NCBI RefSeq assembly: GCF_001425235.1
Contig: NZ_LMEA01000001.1
Location: 533,855 to 597,854 of the forward strand
Length of the DNA stretch: 64,000 nucleotides
Direction: 5' to 3'
Source: Devosia sp. Root413D1
GTDB lineage: Bacteria > Pseudomonadota > Alphaproteobacteria > Rhizobiales > Devosiaceae
The position numbers were made by a program, and so were the translations under genes. Shown here piece by piece: positions 1 through 8,468 of this stretch. Within the stretch, counting starts at the first letter, position 1, and the number at the start of each line of letters is the position of its first letter. The notes beneath the pieces were generated by a model. It had not been told where the DNA came from and did not search any database. It was given only the letters and a program-made list of their open reading frames with translations.

Positions 1-529
1 CATGGGTGATCTCCAGCATCTCCTTCACCTGTCCGGCCGCATAGGCGAAGACGTAGGGGTCGGGGTTGGTGGCGGCGCCCGCCATGTAGCGGCGGTTGGA
101 GAACAGGTTCGCCGTGCCCCAGAGCAGCCTGGTGCGCGAGCTCTGCATCTTCTTGGCGAAGATGTCGGTGATGGTCCTGAGGTTCTTGTTGCTCTCCTTG
201 AGCGTCGCGCCCTCGGGGGCGACGTCGGCGTCGTGGAAGCAGAAGAACGGTGCATCGAGCAGGTCGAACAACTCGAAGGCGACGTCGGCCTTGATCTTGG
301 CGCCCTCGAGGCCCTTGTCATACCACGGACGGTCAAAGGTGCGGCCGCCGAACGGGTCGCCGCCTTCCCAGGCGAAGGTGTGCCAGTAGGCGATGGCCGG
401 CCGGATGTGATCTTCCATCCGCTTGCCCATCACCAGTTCGTCCTTGTTGTAGAACCGGTAGGCGAGCGGGTTTGCGGATGTGGGTCCTTCGAACTTTACG
501 GGCTTCAGTCCCTTGAAGAAATCAGTCAC
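1..529 (-). CDS. xylA: Xylose isomerase, N-terminal part (runs off window)
   Basis: Encodes the first 176 residues of xylose isomerase, which interconverts D-xylose and D-xylulose in the cytoplasm. The N-terminus reads [16 protein letters not shown] and is followed by the family segments [13 protein letters not shown] and [13 protein letters not shown]; the latter holds the catalytic His/Asp of the TIM barrel. The start is a GTG whose bases overlap the stop of xylB (GTGA, 4 nt), implying translational coupling. No in-frame ATG lies near the expected N-terminus. It sits last in a LacI regulator - xylB - xylA run on the minus strand. The 3' part is outside the window. Confidence 0.95.
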   Translation of the reverse strand, partial: MTDFFKGLKPVKFEGPTSANPLAYRFYNKDELVMGKRMEDHIRPAIAYWHTFAWEGGDPFGGRTFDRPWYDKGLEGAKIKADVAFELFDLLDAPFFCFHDADVAPEGATLKESNKNLRTITDIFAKKMQSSRTRLLWGTANLFSNRRYMAGAATNPDPYVFAYAAGQVKEMLEITH

Positions 530-1989
530 TTACGGGCCTCCTCGATGGCGGGGTAGAGAGCGCGGTAGCGCGCATATTGATCGGCATAGGCAGTCTTCAA
601 GCCGGCGTCGGGTGTGATCACCCGTTTGATCGCCGGCATGGTCATGATCTCCGTGGGGTCGGCGCCTTCGGCGGCGCAGAGGCCGAGCCGCGCGACGCCC
701 AGCGCCCCGCCGAAATCGCCGTCCTCGGGCAGCGCGATCTCGGCATCGAGGTTGGTGGCGATGAGCTTCAGCCACAGTTCGGATTTCGAACCGCCGCCGA
801 CGGCGAGCAGCCGGCCCATCTCGGTGCCGGCGTCCTTGAGCACGCGCTGGCAATCGCGGAAGGCAAAGGCGACGCCTTCCATCACCGCCTGGGCCAGCAA
901 GGCCGGATCGGTGGAATGGCTGAGGCCGGTAAAGCTGCCGCGCGCCGCGGCATTGTTGTGCGGCGTCCGTTCGCCCGAGAGATAAGGCAGGAAGATTTCC
1001 TCGCCCGGGCCCTTGAACCCGGCCTCGGCGGCGCCGGCAAGCTTCGCCGGATCCTGGCCGGTGATCTTGGCCAGCCAGTTGAGGCTGTCGGTGGCCGAGA
1101 GGATCACCCCCATCTGGTGCCAGGTGTCGGGGATGGCGTGACAGAAGGCGTGCACCGCGCCCTTGGTGTTGGGGCGGAAGCGATCGTTCGAGACGAACAG
1201 CACGCCCGAAGTGCCGAGCGACACGAAGCCTTCGCCCGGCTGGATGGCGCCGATACCGCAGGCCGCTGCCGCATTGTCACCGGCGCCGCCGGCGACCACG
1301 ACGTCATCAGCCATGCCCCAGCGGCTGGCGAATTCGCGCTTCAGCCTGGCGGAGGGCGCAGACCCTTCGACCAGCCGCGGCATGTGCGAGCGGTTGAGCC
1401 CGGTGAGCGCCAGCAGTTCGTCCGACCAGTCGCGCTTGCCCACATCGAGCCACAGTGTGCCCGAGGCATCCGACATTTCCTCGATATGCTCGCCGGTCAA
1501 CAGCAGCCGGATATAAGCCTTAGGCAGCAGCACCTTGGCGATCTTGGCGTAAATCTCCGGTTCGTGCTTCCTGACCCAGGCAATCTTCGGTGCGGTGAAG
1601 CCGGGCATGGCGATGTTGCCGGCGATGTCGCGCAGCGCCGGCAGCGCCGCTTCCATCTCGGCGCATTCGGCAGCCGAGCGGCCATCGTTCCACAGGATGC
1701 AAGGGCGGAGCACCTGGTCATTCTTGTCGATGAGCGTGGCGCCATGCATGTGGCCCGAAAGCCCGATGCCCCGGACCTTGGCCAGTTCCGATGGATGCGC
1801 CTTCGACAGCTTGTCGATCGCTTCGAACGTGGCGTTCCACCAGTCGGCCGGGTTCTGTTCGGACCAGCCGGGGTGCGGCCGGGTGGGTTCGACCGCCTTT
1901 GCCGTGGCCTCGCCGAGCGGCTGGCCGGCCCGGTCGATGAGCAGCGCCTTGACGCCGGAAGTGCCGATATCAATGCCGAGATAGGTCAT
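526..1989 (-). CDS. xylB: Xylulokinase
   Basis: 487-residue FGGY-family carbohydrate kinase that phosphorylates D-xylulose to xylulose 5-phosphate, feeding the pentose phosphate pathway. The N-terminus [19 protein letters not shown] is the first phosphate-binding motif. [11 protein letters not shown], the [11 protein letters not shown] segment and the C-terminal [12 protein letters not shown] motif are typical of XylB, as is the length. The stop overlaps the GTG start of xylA, and a LacI-type regulator lies 68 bp upstream on the same strand, so this is a xylose operon. Confidence 0.95.
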   Translation of the reverse strand: MTYLGIDIGTSGVKALLIDRAGQPLGEATAKAVEPTRPHPGWSEQNPADWWNATFEAIDKLSKAHPSELAKVRGIGLSGHMHGATLIDKNDQVLRPCILWNDGRSAAECAEMEAALPALRDIAGNIAMPGFTAPKIAWVRKHEPEIYAKIAKVLLPKAYIRLLLTGEHIEEMSDASGTLWLDVGKRDWSDELLALTGLNRSHMPRLVEGSAPSARLKREFASRWGMADDVVVAGGAGDNAAAACGIGAIQPGEGFVSLGTSGVLFVSNDRFRPNTKGAVHAFCHAIPDTWHQMGVILSATDSLNWLAKITGQDPAKLAGAAEAGFKGPGEEIFLPYLSGERTPHNNAAARGSFTGLSHSTDPALLAQAVMEGVAFAFRDCQRVLKDAGTEMGRLLAVGGGSKSELWLKLIATNLDAEIALPEDGDFGGALGVARLGLCAAEGADPTEIMTMPAIKRVITPDAGLKTAYADQYARYRALYPAIEEARK

Positions 1990-2057
1990 GAGGCACGTAC
2001 CTCAAGACCGCGCAGACAGAACATGCCGTAGTCCTCCCGGGGCGTCGTTATGATGGA

Positions 2058-3092
2058 TTACCCTCTGGGGAGATTGTCGCGCAGATAGAGACCGATTTCA
2101 ATGGGGGCGGGGCGCCGCTCGACATCCTGCCCCAGCGCCAGGGCGCGGGCGACGGCGAGCGCCGCGGCGATTTCGCCATCCGGGTTCTGGTCGATCACCA
2201 CGTCGATGGCGCCGCTGGCGAGCCCGATGCGGGTAGCCTCTGTGAGTTCGTGCGCCACGACGCGCACCTTGCCGGTCTTGCCGGTGCGCTCCAGCGCCCT
2301 GAGCAGCCCGGCATAGCCGCCGCCCATATTGTAGATGCCGGTGAGCGGCTGCTTCAGCAGCTCGATCGCCGCTGCTTCGGTCTTGATATCATCGTCAAAC
2401 CCCTCGAACGGACCGACGATCTCGTGCCCGGGGAACTCGGCGCGCAGCACAGCTTCAAACCCCTCGCGCCGCTGGTGGTGGTCGGCGAGGCTGAGCGAGC
2501 CCGCAATGAGACCGATCCCGCCTGCCGGGCAGAAGCGGCCGATCAGCGAGCCGGCGGTCCGTCCTGCCGCCACATTGTCGATGCCGACGAAATGCCGGCG
2601 GGCCGAACCGGGCAGGTCGGAGACCAGCGTCACCACGGCGATGCCGCGGCGCGACGCCTGGTCGATGGCGCGGCGCACCTTATCGTCCTCGGTGGCGACG
2701 ACCACGGCGCAGTCGCAGCTCTTGGGGTCGAGGCTGCCGAGCGCGCCGGCCAGCGCCGAAGCGTCGAAGGCGTGCACCAGTTTGGTGGTGATCGACAGGC
2801 GCTCGCCCTTGGTGGTGCGGGCCCGCCGGGCGATGGCGTCGACCAGCCCCAGCATGAATTCGTTGCGGCCATCGGGGATCAGGAAGGTGACGCCGAGATC
2901 GCGGGCTCGGGCCAGCAGCGAGGCCGAGAGGTCGCGGCGGAAGTCGAGCGCCTTGATCGCCTCGGCCACCTTGTCGGCGGTTTCGGTGCGCACGCCGGGG
3001 CGGCCATTGAGCACGCGATCGACCGTCGCCAGCGACACGCCGGCCTCGCGCGCCACATCGTGCACGGTGGCCCGCCGCTTCACTTCGTCCAT
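2058..3092 (-). CDS. LacI-family regulator of the xylose genes (probable)
   Basis: 344-residue LacI/GalR-type repressor. Residues about 8-60 form the helix-turn-helix and hinge (TVHDVAREAGVSLATVDRVLNGRPGV); the rest is a periplasmic-binding-like effector domain. It lies 68 bp upstream of xylB on the same strand and faces aldose 1-epimerase across a 100-bp gap, which suggests control of xylose or related aldose use. The effector is not visible from sequence. Its start region carries three 8-bp direct repeats at 12-bp spacing. Confidence 0.85.
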   Translation of the reverse strand: MDEVKRRATVHDVAREAGVSLATVDRVLNGRPGVRTETADKVAEAIKALDFRRDLSASLLARARDLGVTFLIPDGRNEFMLGLVDAIARRARTTKGERLSITTKLVHAFDASALAGALGSLDPKSCDCAVVVATEDDKVRRAIDQASRRGIAVVTLVSDLPGSARRHFVGIDNVAAGRTAGSLIGRFCPAGGIGLIAGSLSLADHHQRREGFEAVLRAEFPGHEIVGPFEGFDDDIKTEAAAIELLKQPLTGIYNMGGGYAGLLRALERTGKTGKVRVVAHELTEATRIGLASGAIDVVIDQNPDGEIAAALAVARALALGQDVERRPAPIEIGLYLRDNLPRG

Positions 3093-3110
3093 CGCCTCCC
3101 CCTCTCCGGC

Positions 3111-3142
3111 TTCCGCTCGTAGTTCCGCTCAGTCTTCCGCTT
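3111..3142. repeat. Three 12-bp-spaced TTCCGCTC/T direct repeats
   Basis: TTCCGCT occurs at 3111, 3123 and 3135, each copy starting 12 bp after the last, inside the 100-bp gap between the divergent LacI regulator and the aldose 1-epimerase. Read on the minus strand it is AGCGGAA, just upstream of the regulator's ribosome binding site. It may be an activator-binding array or simple low complexity. Confidence 0.4.
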
Positions 3143-3192
3143 CTTGCGGATTGCGGTTATCAACCCGTCGCACGAAAGAGGAGATAACGGCA

Positions 3193-4194
3193 ATGAGCGT
3201 CGCGGTGGAAGAGTTCGGCAGCTTCGATGGCAAGCGGGTCGAGCAGTTCAAGCTTCGGAGCGACACCGGGGTCGAAGTCGACATCATTTCGTGGGGTGTT
3301 CTGGTCCGCGACTGGCGCGTGCCGGTGGCCGGCGGTCTTCGTTCGGTGGTGCTCGGCTACGACAAATTCGACAGCTATCCTGCCCATTCGCCGTATTTCG
3401 GCTCGCTCGCCGGCCGAGTCGCCAACCGCATCAAGGATGCGAAATTCACCCTCGACGGCGCGACCTACCAGCTGAAGACCAACTTCGTCGGCCATACCCT
3501 GCATGGCGGGCCGGAGGGTATCGGCCGGCTGGTGTGGGATGGCGAGGCGGACAGCGCCAACAACGCCGTGCGTTTCACCCTTGATTCGCCCGACGGCGCC
3601 ATGGGCTTTCCCGGCAACGTCAAATTCACCGCCACCTATACGCTCACCGGCAACCGGCTGCGCCTCGATCTTGCCGCCAAGGCCGACCGCCGCACCCCGA
3701 TCAACGTGGTGCAGCACCAGTATTTCAACCTCGGCACCGGCCCCGACGTGCTCGACCACAGCTACAAGATCGACGCTGCGGCCTATACCGAGCTCGGCGG
3801 CCCGCTGATCCCGACCGGCGCCATCTTGCCGGTCGATGGCACCATCTGGGATTTCCGTCAGGGGCGCAGCATGCGCGACGCCGCCGGCAAGCCGATCGAC
3901 TATGACGGCAACGTGGTACTCAACACCGACCGCCGCTTCGAGGATCCGGTGGCGGTGGTGACCGGGCCGGATAAGCTCCTGACCCTGAAGCTCTATACCG
4001 ATCGGCCGGGGCTGCAGGTCTACAACTCGGTGACCACTGACGTCTCGGCCGAGGGCAAGCACTATGGCAACCATTGCGGCTTCTGCCTCGAAGACCAGGA
4101 CCTGCCCGATGCGGTGAACCACCCGCACTTCCCCTCGACCATCTACGGGCCGGACCGCGACTACAGCCACCGCGTCGATATCGAGATCGCCTGA
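3193..4194 (+). CDS. galM: Aldose 1-epimerase (mutarotase)
   Basis: 333-residue aldose 1-epimerase, interconverting the alpha and beta anomers of aldoses. Visible family motifs are FGSLAGRVANRI near residue 77, NFVGHTLHGGPEG near residue 97 (catalytic His), VVQHQYFNLG near residue 173 (second His) and CGFCLEDQDLPDA near the C-terminus (catalytic Glu). The ATG at 3193 follows a strong GAGGAG ribosome binding site at about 3178-3184. It is divergent from the LacI regulator and xyl genes, so it probably supplies the right xylose anomer. Its stop overlaps the next start (TGATG). Confidence 0.93.
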   Translation: MSVAVEEFGSFDGKRVEQFKLRSDTGVEVDIISWGVLVRDWRVPVAGGLRSVVLGYDKFDSYPAHSPYFGSLAGRVANRIKDAKFTLDGATYQLKTNFVGHTLHGGPEGIGRLVWDGEADSANNAVRFTLDSPDGAMGFPGNVKFTATYTLTGNRLRLDLAAKADRRTPINVVQHQYFNLGTGPDVLDHSYKIDAAAYTELGGPLIPTGAILPVDGTIWDFRQGRSMRDAAGKPIDYDGNVVLNTDRRFEDPVAVVTGPDKLLTLKLYTDRPGLQVYNSVTTDVSAEGKHYGNHCGFCLEDQDLPDAVNHPHFPSTIYGPDRDYSHRVDIEIA

Positions 4195-4727
4195 TGGCGG
4201 CCTACGTCGCCCTGATCCGTGCGATCGGTCCGGTGACGCACGCCAAAATGAAGATGGCGGCGCTGCGCGATGCCTGCGCCGCCGCCGGCCTGGATGACGT
4301 CTCGACCATCGGCAATACCGGCAACATCATCCTGCGTTCCGGCCTGACCCTGGCTGCCGTGCGGAAGCTCGTTCAGGGCGCCGTCGATGGTTTCGGTCTC
4401 GGCCCGGCCAACGAAGTGTTCGTCGTCAAGCCGAAGGATATGGCCGTTGTGGTCACGGCCAACCCGTTCCCCGAGGTCGCGGCACAGCGTCCGCACGAGC
4501 TTGGCGTCTGCTCCTTCCACAAAGCGCCCGACTGGACGCCGCTTGAGGGTTGGGACGGGCCGGAGCTCCTGGCGATGGTCGGCGCACAGCTGATCGTTGC
4601 CTATCCCAAGGGCATCAGCACGACGAAACTCAATATCGAAAAGCGCCTCGGCGCCCGCATGACGCAGCGCAACTGGACGGTGTTCGCCGGCCTTGCCGGC
4701 AAGGGCGCGGCGCTGGCGAAGGCCTGA
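4194..4727 (+). CDS. DUF1697 family protein
   Basis: 177-residue protein of the DUF1697 family. The N-terminus YVALIRAIGPVTHAKMKMAALRDAC, followed by GNTGNIIL, matches the family's usual opening (YvaLLRgINVGg...k.M..Lr). Its function is unknown. The start ATG shares a base with the galM stop, so the two are translationally coupled, although no metabolic link is evident. It converges on plsY with 2 bp between them. Confidence 0.8.
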   Translation: MAAYVALIRAIGPVTHAKMKMAALRDACAAAGLDDVSTIGNTGNIILRSGLTLAAVRKLVQGAVDGFGLGPANEVFVVKPKDMAVVVTANPFPEVAAQRPHELGVCSFHKAPDWTPLEGWDGPELLAMVGAQLIVAYPKGISTTKLNIEKRLGARMTQRNWTVFAGLAGKGAALAKA

Positions 4728-4729
4728 GC

Positions 4730-5410
4730 CTACAGCTCCGCCCTCGGCATCGGACTGGCCTGCCCCAGGCGGGGCTCGGTACCGGCGAGGAGCCGCCGGA
4801 TGTTGGCCCGATGCCGCACGATCACATAGAGGCCGCCGGCGATCACCAGCAGCCGATAGGGCAGCGGTTGCTCCAGCACCAGGACCAGGACGATCGCGGC
4901 AGATGCCGCCAGCACCGAGCTGAGCGAGACGATTCGCGAGGCGGCCAGCGCCACGCCGAACACTGCCAGCGCGCCGAGGCCGACCGGCCACGACAGCGCC
5001 AGCACCACGCCCAGCCCCGTTGCGACGGATTTGCCACCGCTGAAACCGAGCCACACCGATCGGCTGTGTCCCAGCAACGCGGCGAGGCCGGCAAGGCAGA
5101 TTGCCCAGGGCAGCAGGTTTTTGAGATCGAGATCGGCAGGTGCCACGGCCGATGACAGCCATTGGGTGAACCAGCCGGCAAAGGCGACTGCCGCCGCACC
5201 CTTCAGCACGTCGACCACAAGCACCGCGAGCGCCGGCCATTTCCCCAGTATGCGCAGGACATTGGTTGCGCCGGTCGATCCCGAGCCGTGCTGCCGGATG
5301 TCGATGCCCTTGAGCAGCTTCCCGGCGAGGTAACCGGTGGGCGTTGCGCCCAGCAGATAGGCGACCGCCAGCCCAGCGGCGCTCGCCATCCAGAAAACCA
5401 TCTGATCCAC
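4730..5410 (-). CDS. plsY: Acyl-phosphate:glycerol-3-phosphate acyltransferase
   Basis: About 226-residue polytopic inner-membrane enzyme making lysophosphatidate, the first step of phospholipid synthesis. The motifs YLLGATPTGYLAGKLLKGIDIRQHGSGSTGATN, in the first loop, and GHSRSVWLGFSGGKSVATGLG are diagnostic of PlsY. There are five or six hydrophobic segments. The frame is open further upstream to 5482, but a GGAG box 7 nt before the GTG at 5410 favours that start; an ATG three codons later is an alternative. Confidence 0.92.
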   Translation of the reverse strand: MDQMVFWMASAAGLAVAYLLGATPTGYLAGKLLKGIDIRQHGSGSTGATNVLRILGKWPALAVLVVDVLKGAAAVAFAGWFTQWLSSAVAPADLDLKNLLPWAICLAGLAALLGHSRSVWLGFSGGKSVATGLGVVLALSWPVGLGALAVFGVALAASRIVSLSSVLAASAAIVLVLVLEQPLPYRLLVIAGGLYVIVRHRANIRRLLAGTEPRLGQASPMPRAEL

Positions 5411-5486
5411 TGTGACGCTCCGGTTCGGCCCATCATCGCCGCTTGCCCGCCTCCGGCGCAACAGTTCCGCGCCGGCATTCACCGCA

Positions 5487-5509
5487 CTGCTGACAGCATC
5501 TGGCAGCAG
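5487..5509. promoter_or_regulatory. Shared 10-3-10 inverted repeat, site A (epoxide hydrolase 1)
   Basis: CTGCTGACAG, spacer CAT, then CTGGCAGCAG, 44 bp before the start of the epoxide hydrolase gene. Both half-sites are identical to those of site B at 7380-7402 upstream of the YafY-type regulator. It is probably that regulator's operator. Confidence 0.65.
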
Positions 5510-5553
5510 GCTTCAGGCATCGATCTCCGCATACCCAATGTGGAGACGAGTGC

Positions 5554-6681
5554 ATGACCCCTTTCACCATCGCCATTGCCGACGCCGACATCGCTGACCT
5601 CAAGAGCCGGCTGCAACACGCCCGCTTTCCCGATGAAGTTGCGGATGCCGGCTGGGATTACGGCACCAGCCTCGCCTTTCTCCGCCGCTTCGTCGCTTAC
5701 TGGGGCAGTGAGTTCGACTGGCGCGCCGCCGAGGCGCGACTCAATCGCTATTCGCAGTTCACCGAACTGGTCGACGGCGAGACAGTGCATTTCGTCCACG
5801 GGCGCGGCAAGGGCGCTGACCCCGTGCCGCTGCTGCTGACCAATGGCTGGCCGAGCAATTTCGTCGAGCTGCTGCCATTGGTCGACCGGCTGACCGCCGA
5901 GATCGACGGTGTGTCGTTCGACGTGATCATCCCTTCGCTGCCCGGCTACGGCTTTTCCGGCCGACCCAGCCACAAGGGCATGAACATGACCCGGACGGCA
6001 GAGCTCTGGGCCAGGCTGATGCAGCGGCTCGGCTACCCGCGCTTTCTCACCTCGGGCTCGGATCTCGGTACCGGCGCGATGCTGGGCCTGGTGCGGCACC
6101 ATCCTGACCGGCTGCTCGGCGCGCACTACTGCAATGTCTTTTCGGGCTATCCAAAGCCGGACGATCCGACGCCGGAGGAGGCCCGGTATTTTCAGCAGGT
6201 CGCCTATACCGGCTTCGTTGAAGGCGCCTACGCCCTGGTGCACGGCACCAAGCCGACGTCGCTGGCGATGGGGCTGAACGATTCGCCCGCCGGGCTTGCC
6301 GCGTGGATCCTCGAGAAATTCCATCGCTGGGGCGATACGGGCGGCGACATCGAACGCGTCTTCCCGTTCGAAACGCTGGCGACGCTGCTCTCGGTCTACT
6401 GGTTCACCCAGACCATCGGCTCCTCGGTGCGGCTCTACAAGGAAGCCTTCGCCGATCAGGAGATCATGACGCCGATGCCCCGGCACGACGTGCCGCAGGG
6501 CGTGCTGGTGCCGGCCGACTGCGACCTGCCGGCGCCGCGCGCCTGGGGCGAGCGGAACCTCCAGAACCTCCTCCACTGGAACGAAGCGCGGCAGGGCGGG
6601 CACTTTCCGGCGCTGGAAGTGCCCGACGTGCTGGCCGATGACATCCGGGCGTTCCATCGCGAAATCACACGGCGCAGCTAG
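5554..6681 (+). CDS. EHN-type epoxide hydrolase (cytoplasmic)
   Basis: 375-residue alpha/beta hydrolase with an N-terminal EHN (epoxide hydrolase N-terminal) domain at residues 3-110. The oxyanion segment is TNGWPSNFVE (98-104 region; HGWP in most relatives), the nucleophile is Asp170 in GSDLGTG, and the catalytic His is about 350 in GGHFPALE. Such enzymes open epoxides to diols, but some members act on other substrates. There is no signal peptide, unlike the related enzyme at 9498. The shared inverted repeat lies 44 bp upstream. Confidence 0.85.
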   Translation: MTPFTIAIADADIADLKSRLQHARFPDEVADAGWDYGTSLAFLRRFVAYWGSEFDWRAAEARLNRYSQFTELVDGETVHFVHGRGKGADPVPLLLTNGWPSNFVELLPLVDRLTAEIDGVSFDVIIPSLPGYGFSGRPSHKGMNMTRTAELWARLMQRLGYPRFLTSGSDLGTGAMLGLVRHHPDRLLGAHYCNVFSGYPKPDDPTPEEARYFQQVAYTGFVEGAYALVHGTKPTSLAMGLNDSPAGLAAWILEKFHRWGDTGGDIERVFPFETLATLLSVYWFTQTIGSSVRLYKEAFADQEIMTPMPRHDVPQGVLVPADCDLPAPRAWGERNLQNLLHWNEARQGGHFPALEVPDVLADDIRAFHREITRRS

Positions 6682-6974
6682 CGCTTTTCGTCTGGGGTGG
6701 TCGTCAGCGCGGCCACCTCTTTCGCCGCCCGCTCCACCACCGCCGCATCGGTGCGGTAGAACCAGAAGCGGCCACGTTTTTCGAGCACCAGCAGGCCGGA
6801 TTTCCTCAGCACCTTGAGGTGCTCCGAGACGGTCGCGAGGGAAAGCGCGGAGAGCGCTGCGAGCTCGCCGGCCGCCTTCGCCTCGCCCTTGCAGGCCGCA
6901 ACGAATTCGCGCCGGTCGGGATGCGACAGGGCGCGCAGCACTTCGTCGAGGTCGAAATCGTCGATCTCAGTCAG
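6678..6974 (-). CDS. ArsR-type winged-helix regulator
   Basis: About 98-residue winged-helix regulator: LSHPDRREFVAACKG, then GELAALSALSLATVSEHLKVLRKSGLLVLEKRGRFWFYR, the complete ArsR/HTH_20 core. No ATG is available. A CTG at 6974 overlaps the VOC stop (CTGA), and a GTG at 6941 would give a slightly shorter protein. The overlap suggests it was co-translated with the VOC gene upstream. It converges on epoxide hydrolase 1 with overlapping stops. Its likely operator is the 20-bp palindrome at 7349-7368. Confidence 0.8.
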   Translation of the reverse strand: MTEIDDFDLDEVLRALSHPDRREFVAACKGEAKAAGELAALSALSLATVSEHLKVLRKSGLLVLEKRGRFWFYRTDAAVVERAAKEVAALTTTPDEKR

Positions 6975-7320
6975 CCCTGGATCAGGGTGAGGAGGTTCCC
7001 CGCGGGGTCGCGCACCTGCGCCTTTTTCACCCAGCCGTTGTCGACCACCGGCATGGCAATGGCGCCGCCCTCGGCTTGGGCGGCTTCGAGCGCCTTGCCG
7101 AGATCGGGCACCACGATGCCGAGGGTCAGCGAAGCGGTTTCCGCCTCGACAGCGCGCCATCCGGTCCGCCCGCGGGCGTTGCGATCATGCCGTAGCCCGG
7201 GCCGCGTGGCGTCACCTGCCAGCCGAGCACGCCGGAATAAAAGCTCTGCAACGCCCCGAAATCCGGACCGGCAATATCGAAATGGCCGATGCCGTTGAGG
7301 CTGTGCGGTTTGCCGCTCAT
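6971..7320 (-). pseudogene. VOC (glyoxalase/bleomycin-resistance) protein with a one-base frameshift
   Basis: The first frame from the ATG at 7320 reads MSGKPHSLNGIGHFDIAGPDF and on to GMIATPAGGPDGAL, then hits a stop after SRRKPLR. The second frame continues VEAETASLTLGIVVPDLGKALEAA to NLLTLIQG. Joined, they make a normal single-domain VOC protein of about 117 residues. The switch lies at about 7150, where CTG-TCGAGG would need one extra base to read CTG-GTC-GAG. It is either a real inactivation or a sequencing error. The gene is followed by an overlapping ArsR regulator. Confidence 0.75.
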
Positions 7321-7348
7321 CGGGATCTCCTGTCGTTGGCATCAACAT

Positions 7349-7368
7349 ATTTCGTGATATCCCGAAAT
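7349..7368. promoter_or_regulatory. 20-bp near-perfect palindrome, candidate ArsR operator
   Basis: ATTTCGTGATATCCCGAAAT is symmetric except for one base pair and lies 29 bp upstream of the VOC start, in the gap facing the YafY-type regulator. Its position and symmetry suit autoregulation by the ArsR-type protein encoded just downstream. Confidence 0.6.
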
Positions 7369-7379
7369 GTCAATCGCCG

Positions 7380-7402
7380 CTGCTGACAGGCTCTGGCAGC
7401 AG
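7380..7402. promoter_or_regulatory. Shared 10-3-10 inverted repeat, site B (YafY regulator)
   Basis: CTGCTGACAG, spacer GCT, then CTGGCAGCAG, 62 bp before the TTG start of the YafY-type regulator. The half-sites are identical to site A. This placement implies autoregulation. Confidence 0.65.
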
Positions 7403-7464
7403 CACCGTCGCATGGTGCAGCGCGCCGAATATCGGTAGAACCGAAGGACCTGGGAGATGATTGC

Positions 7465-8178
7465 TTGGACAAGACCGAACGCCTGTTTTCCGTCATGGAC
7501 GCGCTGCGCCGTCACCGCCGCCCGGTCACCGCGGCAGCGCTGGCCGAGGAGCAGGGCGTCTCCGTACGGACGCTCTATCGCGACGTGCAGACGCTTATCG
7601 GGCTGGGCGCGCCGATCGATGGCGAGGCCGGGGTGGGCTACATGCTGAGGCCCGGCTTCTTCCTGCCGCCGCTGATGTTCACGCCAGAGGAGCTCGAGGC
7701 TTTGGTGCTGGGCGGCCGCTGGGTGCAGTCGCAGCCCGATGCGGGCCTTGCCGGCGCCGCAAAGAACGCCCTGGCCAAAATCGCCACCGCCTCGCCGGAC
7801 GACCTGCGCGACCGCATCAAGGATACCGGGCTCTGGCCGGTGCTGATGCGCGGGCCACAGGAGCCGACCCCGGTGCTCGGGCTGGTGCGCGCCGCGATGC
7901 GCAACGAGAAGGCGCTGCATATCGGCTATGCCGACGAGAGCGGCAGGCAGTCCGAGCGCGACATCTGGCCGGTGCAGCTCGCCTATTACGAAGGCAAGCA
8001 GATCGTCGCCGGCTGGTGCTGCATGCGCGAAGCCTTCCGCAATTTCCGCACCGACCGCATCGTCTCGGCCGCCGAGACCGAGCAGCGCTACGGCCGCCGC
8101 CGCCTGCAACTGGCCAAGGAATGGCGCGAGGAATGGGCTCGGCAGCACCCGGACTGGGCGAGCCAGCCGGGACCGTAG
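7465..8178 (+). CDS. YafY-family (HTH_11 + WYL) transcriptional regulator
   Basis: 237-residue regulator with an N-terminal winged helix at residues 3-55 (RLFSVMDALRRHRRPVTAAALAEEQGVSVRTLYRDVQTL) and a WYL-type C-terminal domain at about 135-215 (LHIGYADESGRQ, WPVQLAYYEGKQIVAGWCCMREAFRNFRTDRI). The start is TTG at 7465 after a GGGAG box. WYL domains often sense ligands or nucleic acid. It is flanked by hydrolase genes that share its upstream inverted repeat, so it is the best candidate for their regulator. Confidence 0.88.
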   Translation: MDKTERLFSVMDALRRHRRPVTAAALAEEQGVSVRTLYRDVQTLIGLGAPIDGEAGVGYMLRPGFFLPPLMFTPEELEALVLGGRWVQSQPDAGLAGAAKNALAKIATASPDDLRDRIKDTGLWPVLMRGPQEPTPVLGLVRAAMRNEKALHIGYADESGRQSERDIWPVQLAYYEGKQIVAGWCCMREAFRNFRTDRIVSAAETEQRYGRRRLQLAKEWREEWARQHPDWASQPGP

Positions 8179-8236
8179 GCCGTCTTCTGCCGCCGGGTGA
8201 CAACCCGCCGAGGGTGGACAGATCGGTGCGGGAAGA

Positions 8237-8344
8237 GCACCCCCACCCCTGTCCCCTCCCCGCAAGGGGGAGGGAGACGCCACCACCAGCGTCAGTGTTT
8301 TGGTCTCCTCCCCCCTTGCGGGGGAGGGACAGGGTGGGGGGTGC
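8237..8344. repeat. Large inverted repeat (42-bp arms)
   Basis: Arms at 8237-8278 and 8303-8344 are imperfect reverse complements separated by 24 bp; each also contains a small internal palindrome around CCCCGCAAGGGG. The element fills most of the 290-bp gap between the YafY-type regulator and the secreted hydrolase. It looks like a dispersed intergenic palindromic element and could fold into a long RNA hairpin. Confidence 0.75.
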
Positions 8345-8384
8345 CTTCTGCGCCGTGGTGTTCGCCCCGATCAAGTTCTCTCGG

Positions 8385-8407
8385 CTCCTGCCGCACTCTG
8401 TCAGCAG
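8385..8407. promoter_or_regulatory. Shared inverted repeat, site C (secreted hydrolase)
   Basis: CTCCTGCCGC, spacer ACT, then CTGTCAGCAG. The right half is the exact reverse complement of CTGCTGACAG; the left half matches at 6 of 10 positions. It lies 61 bp before the start of the alpha/beta hydrolase at 8469. Confidence 0.5.
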
Positions 8408-8468
8408 GGTTGGCCGACAACCTCCCTCAACGGCGGGACTGGCCCGCCAGAACTGAGGGACTTTCAAA

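Noticed and set aside
577-2031. 484-codon open frame on the plus strand
   Set aside because: It is the antisense shadow of xylB; the product has no family features and is typical of high-GC codon bias.
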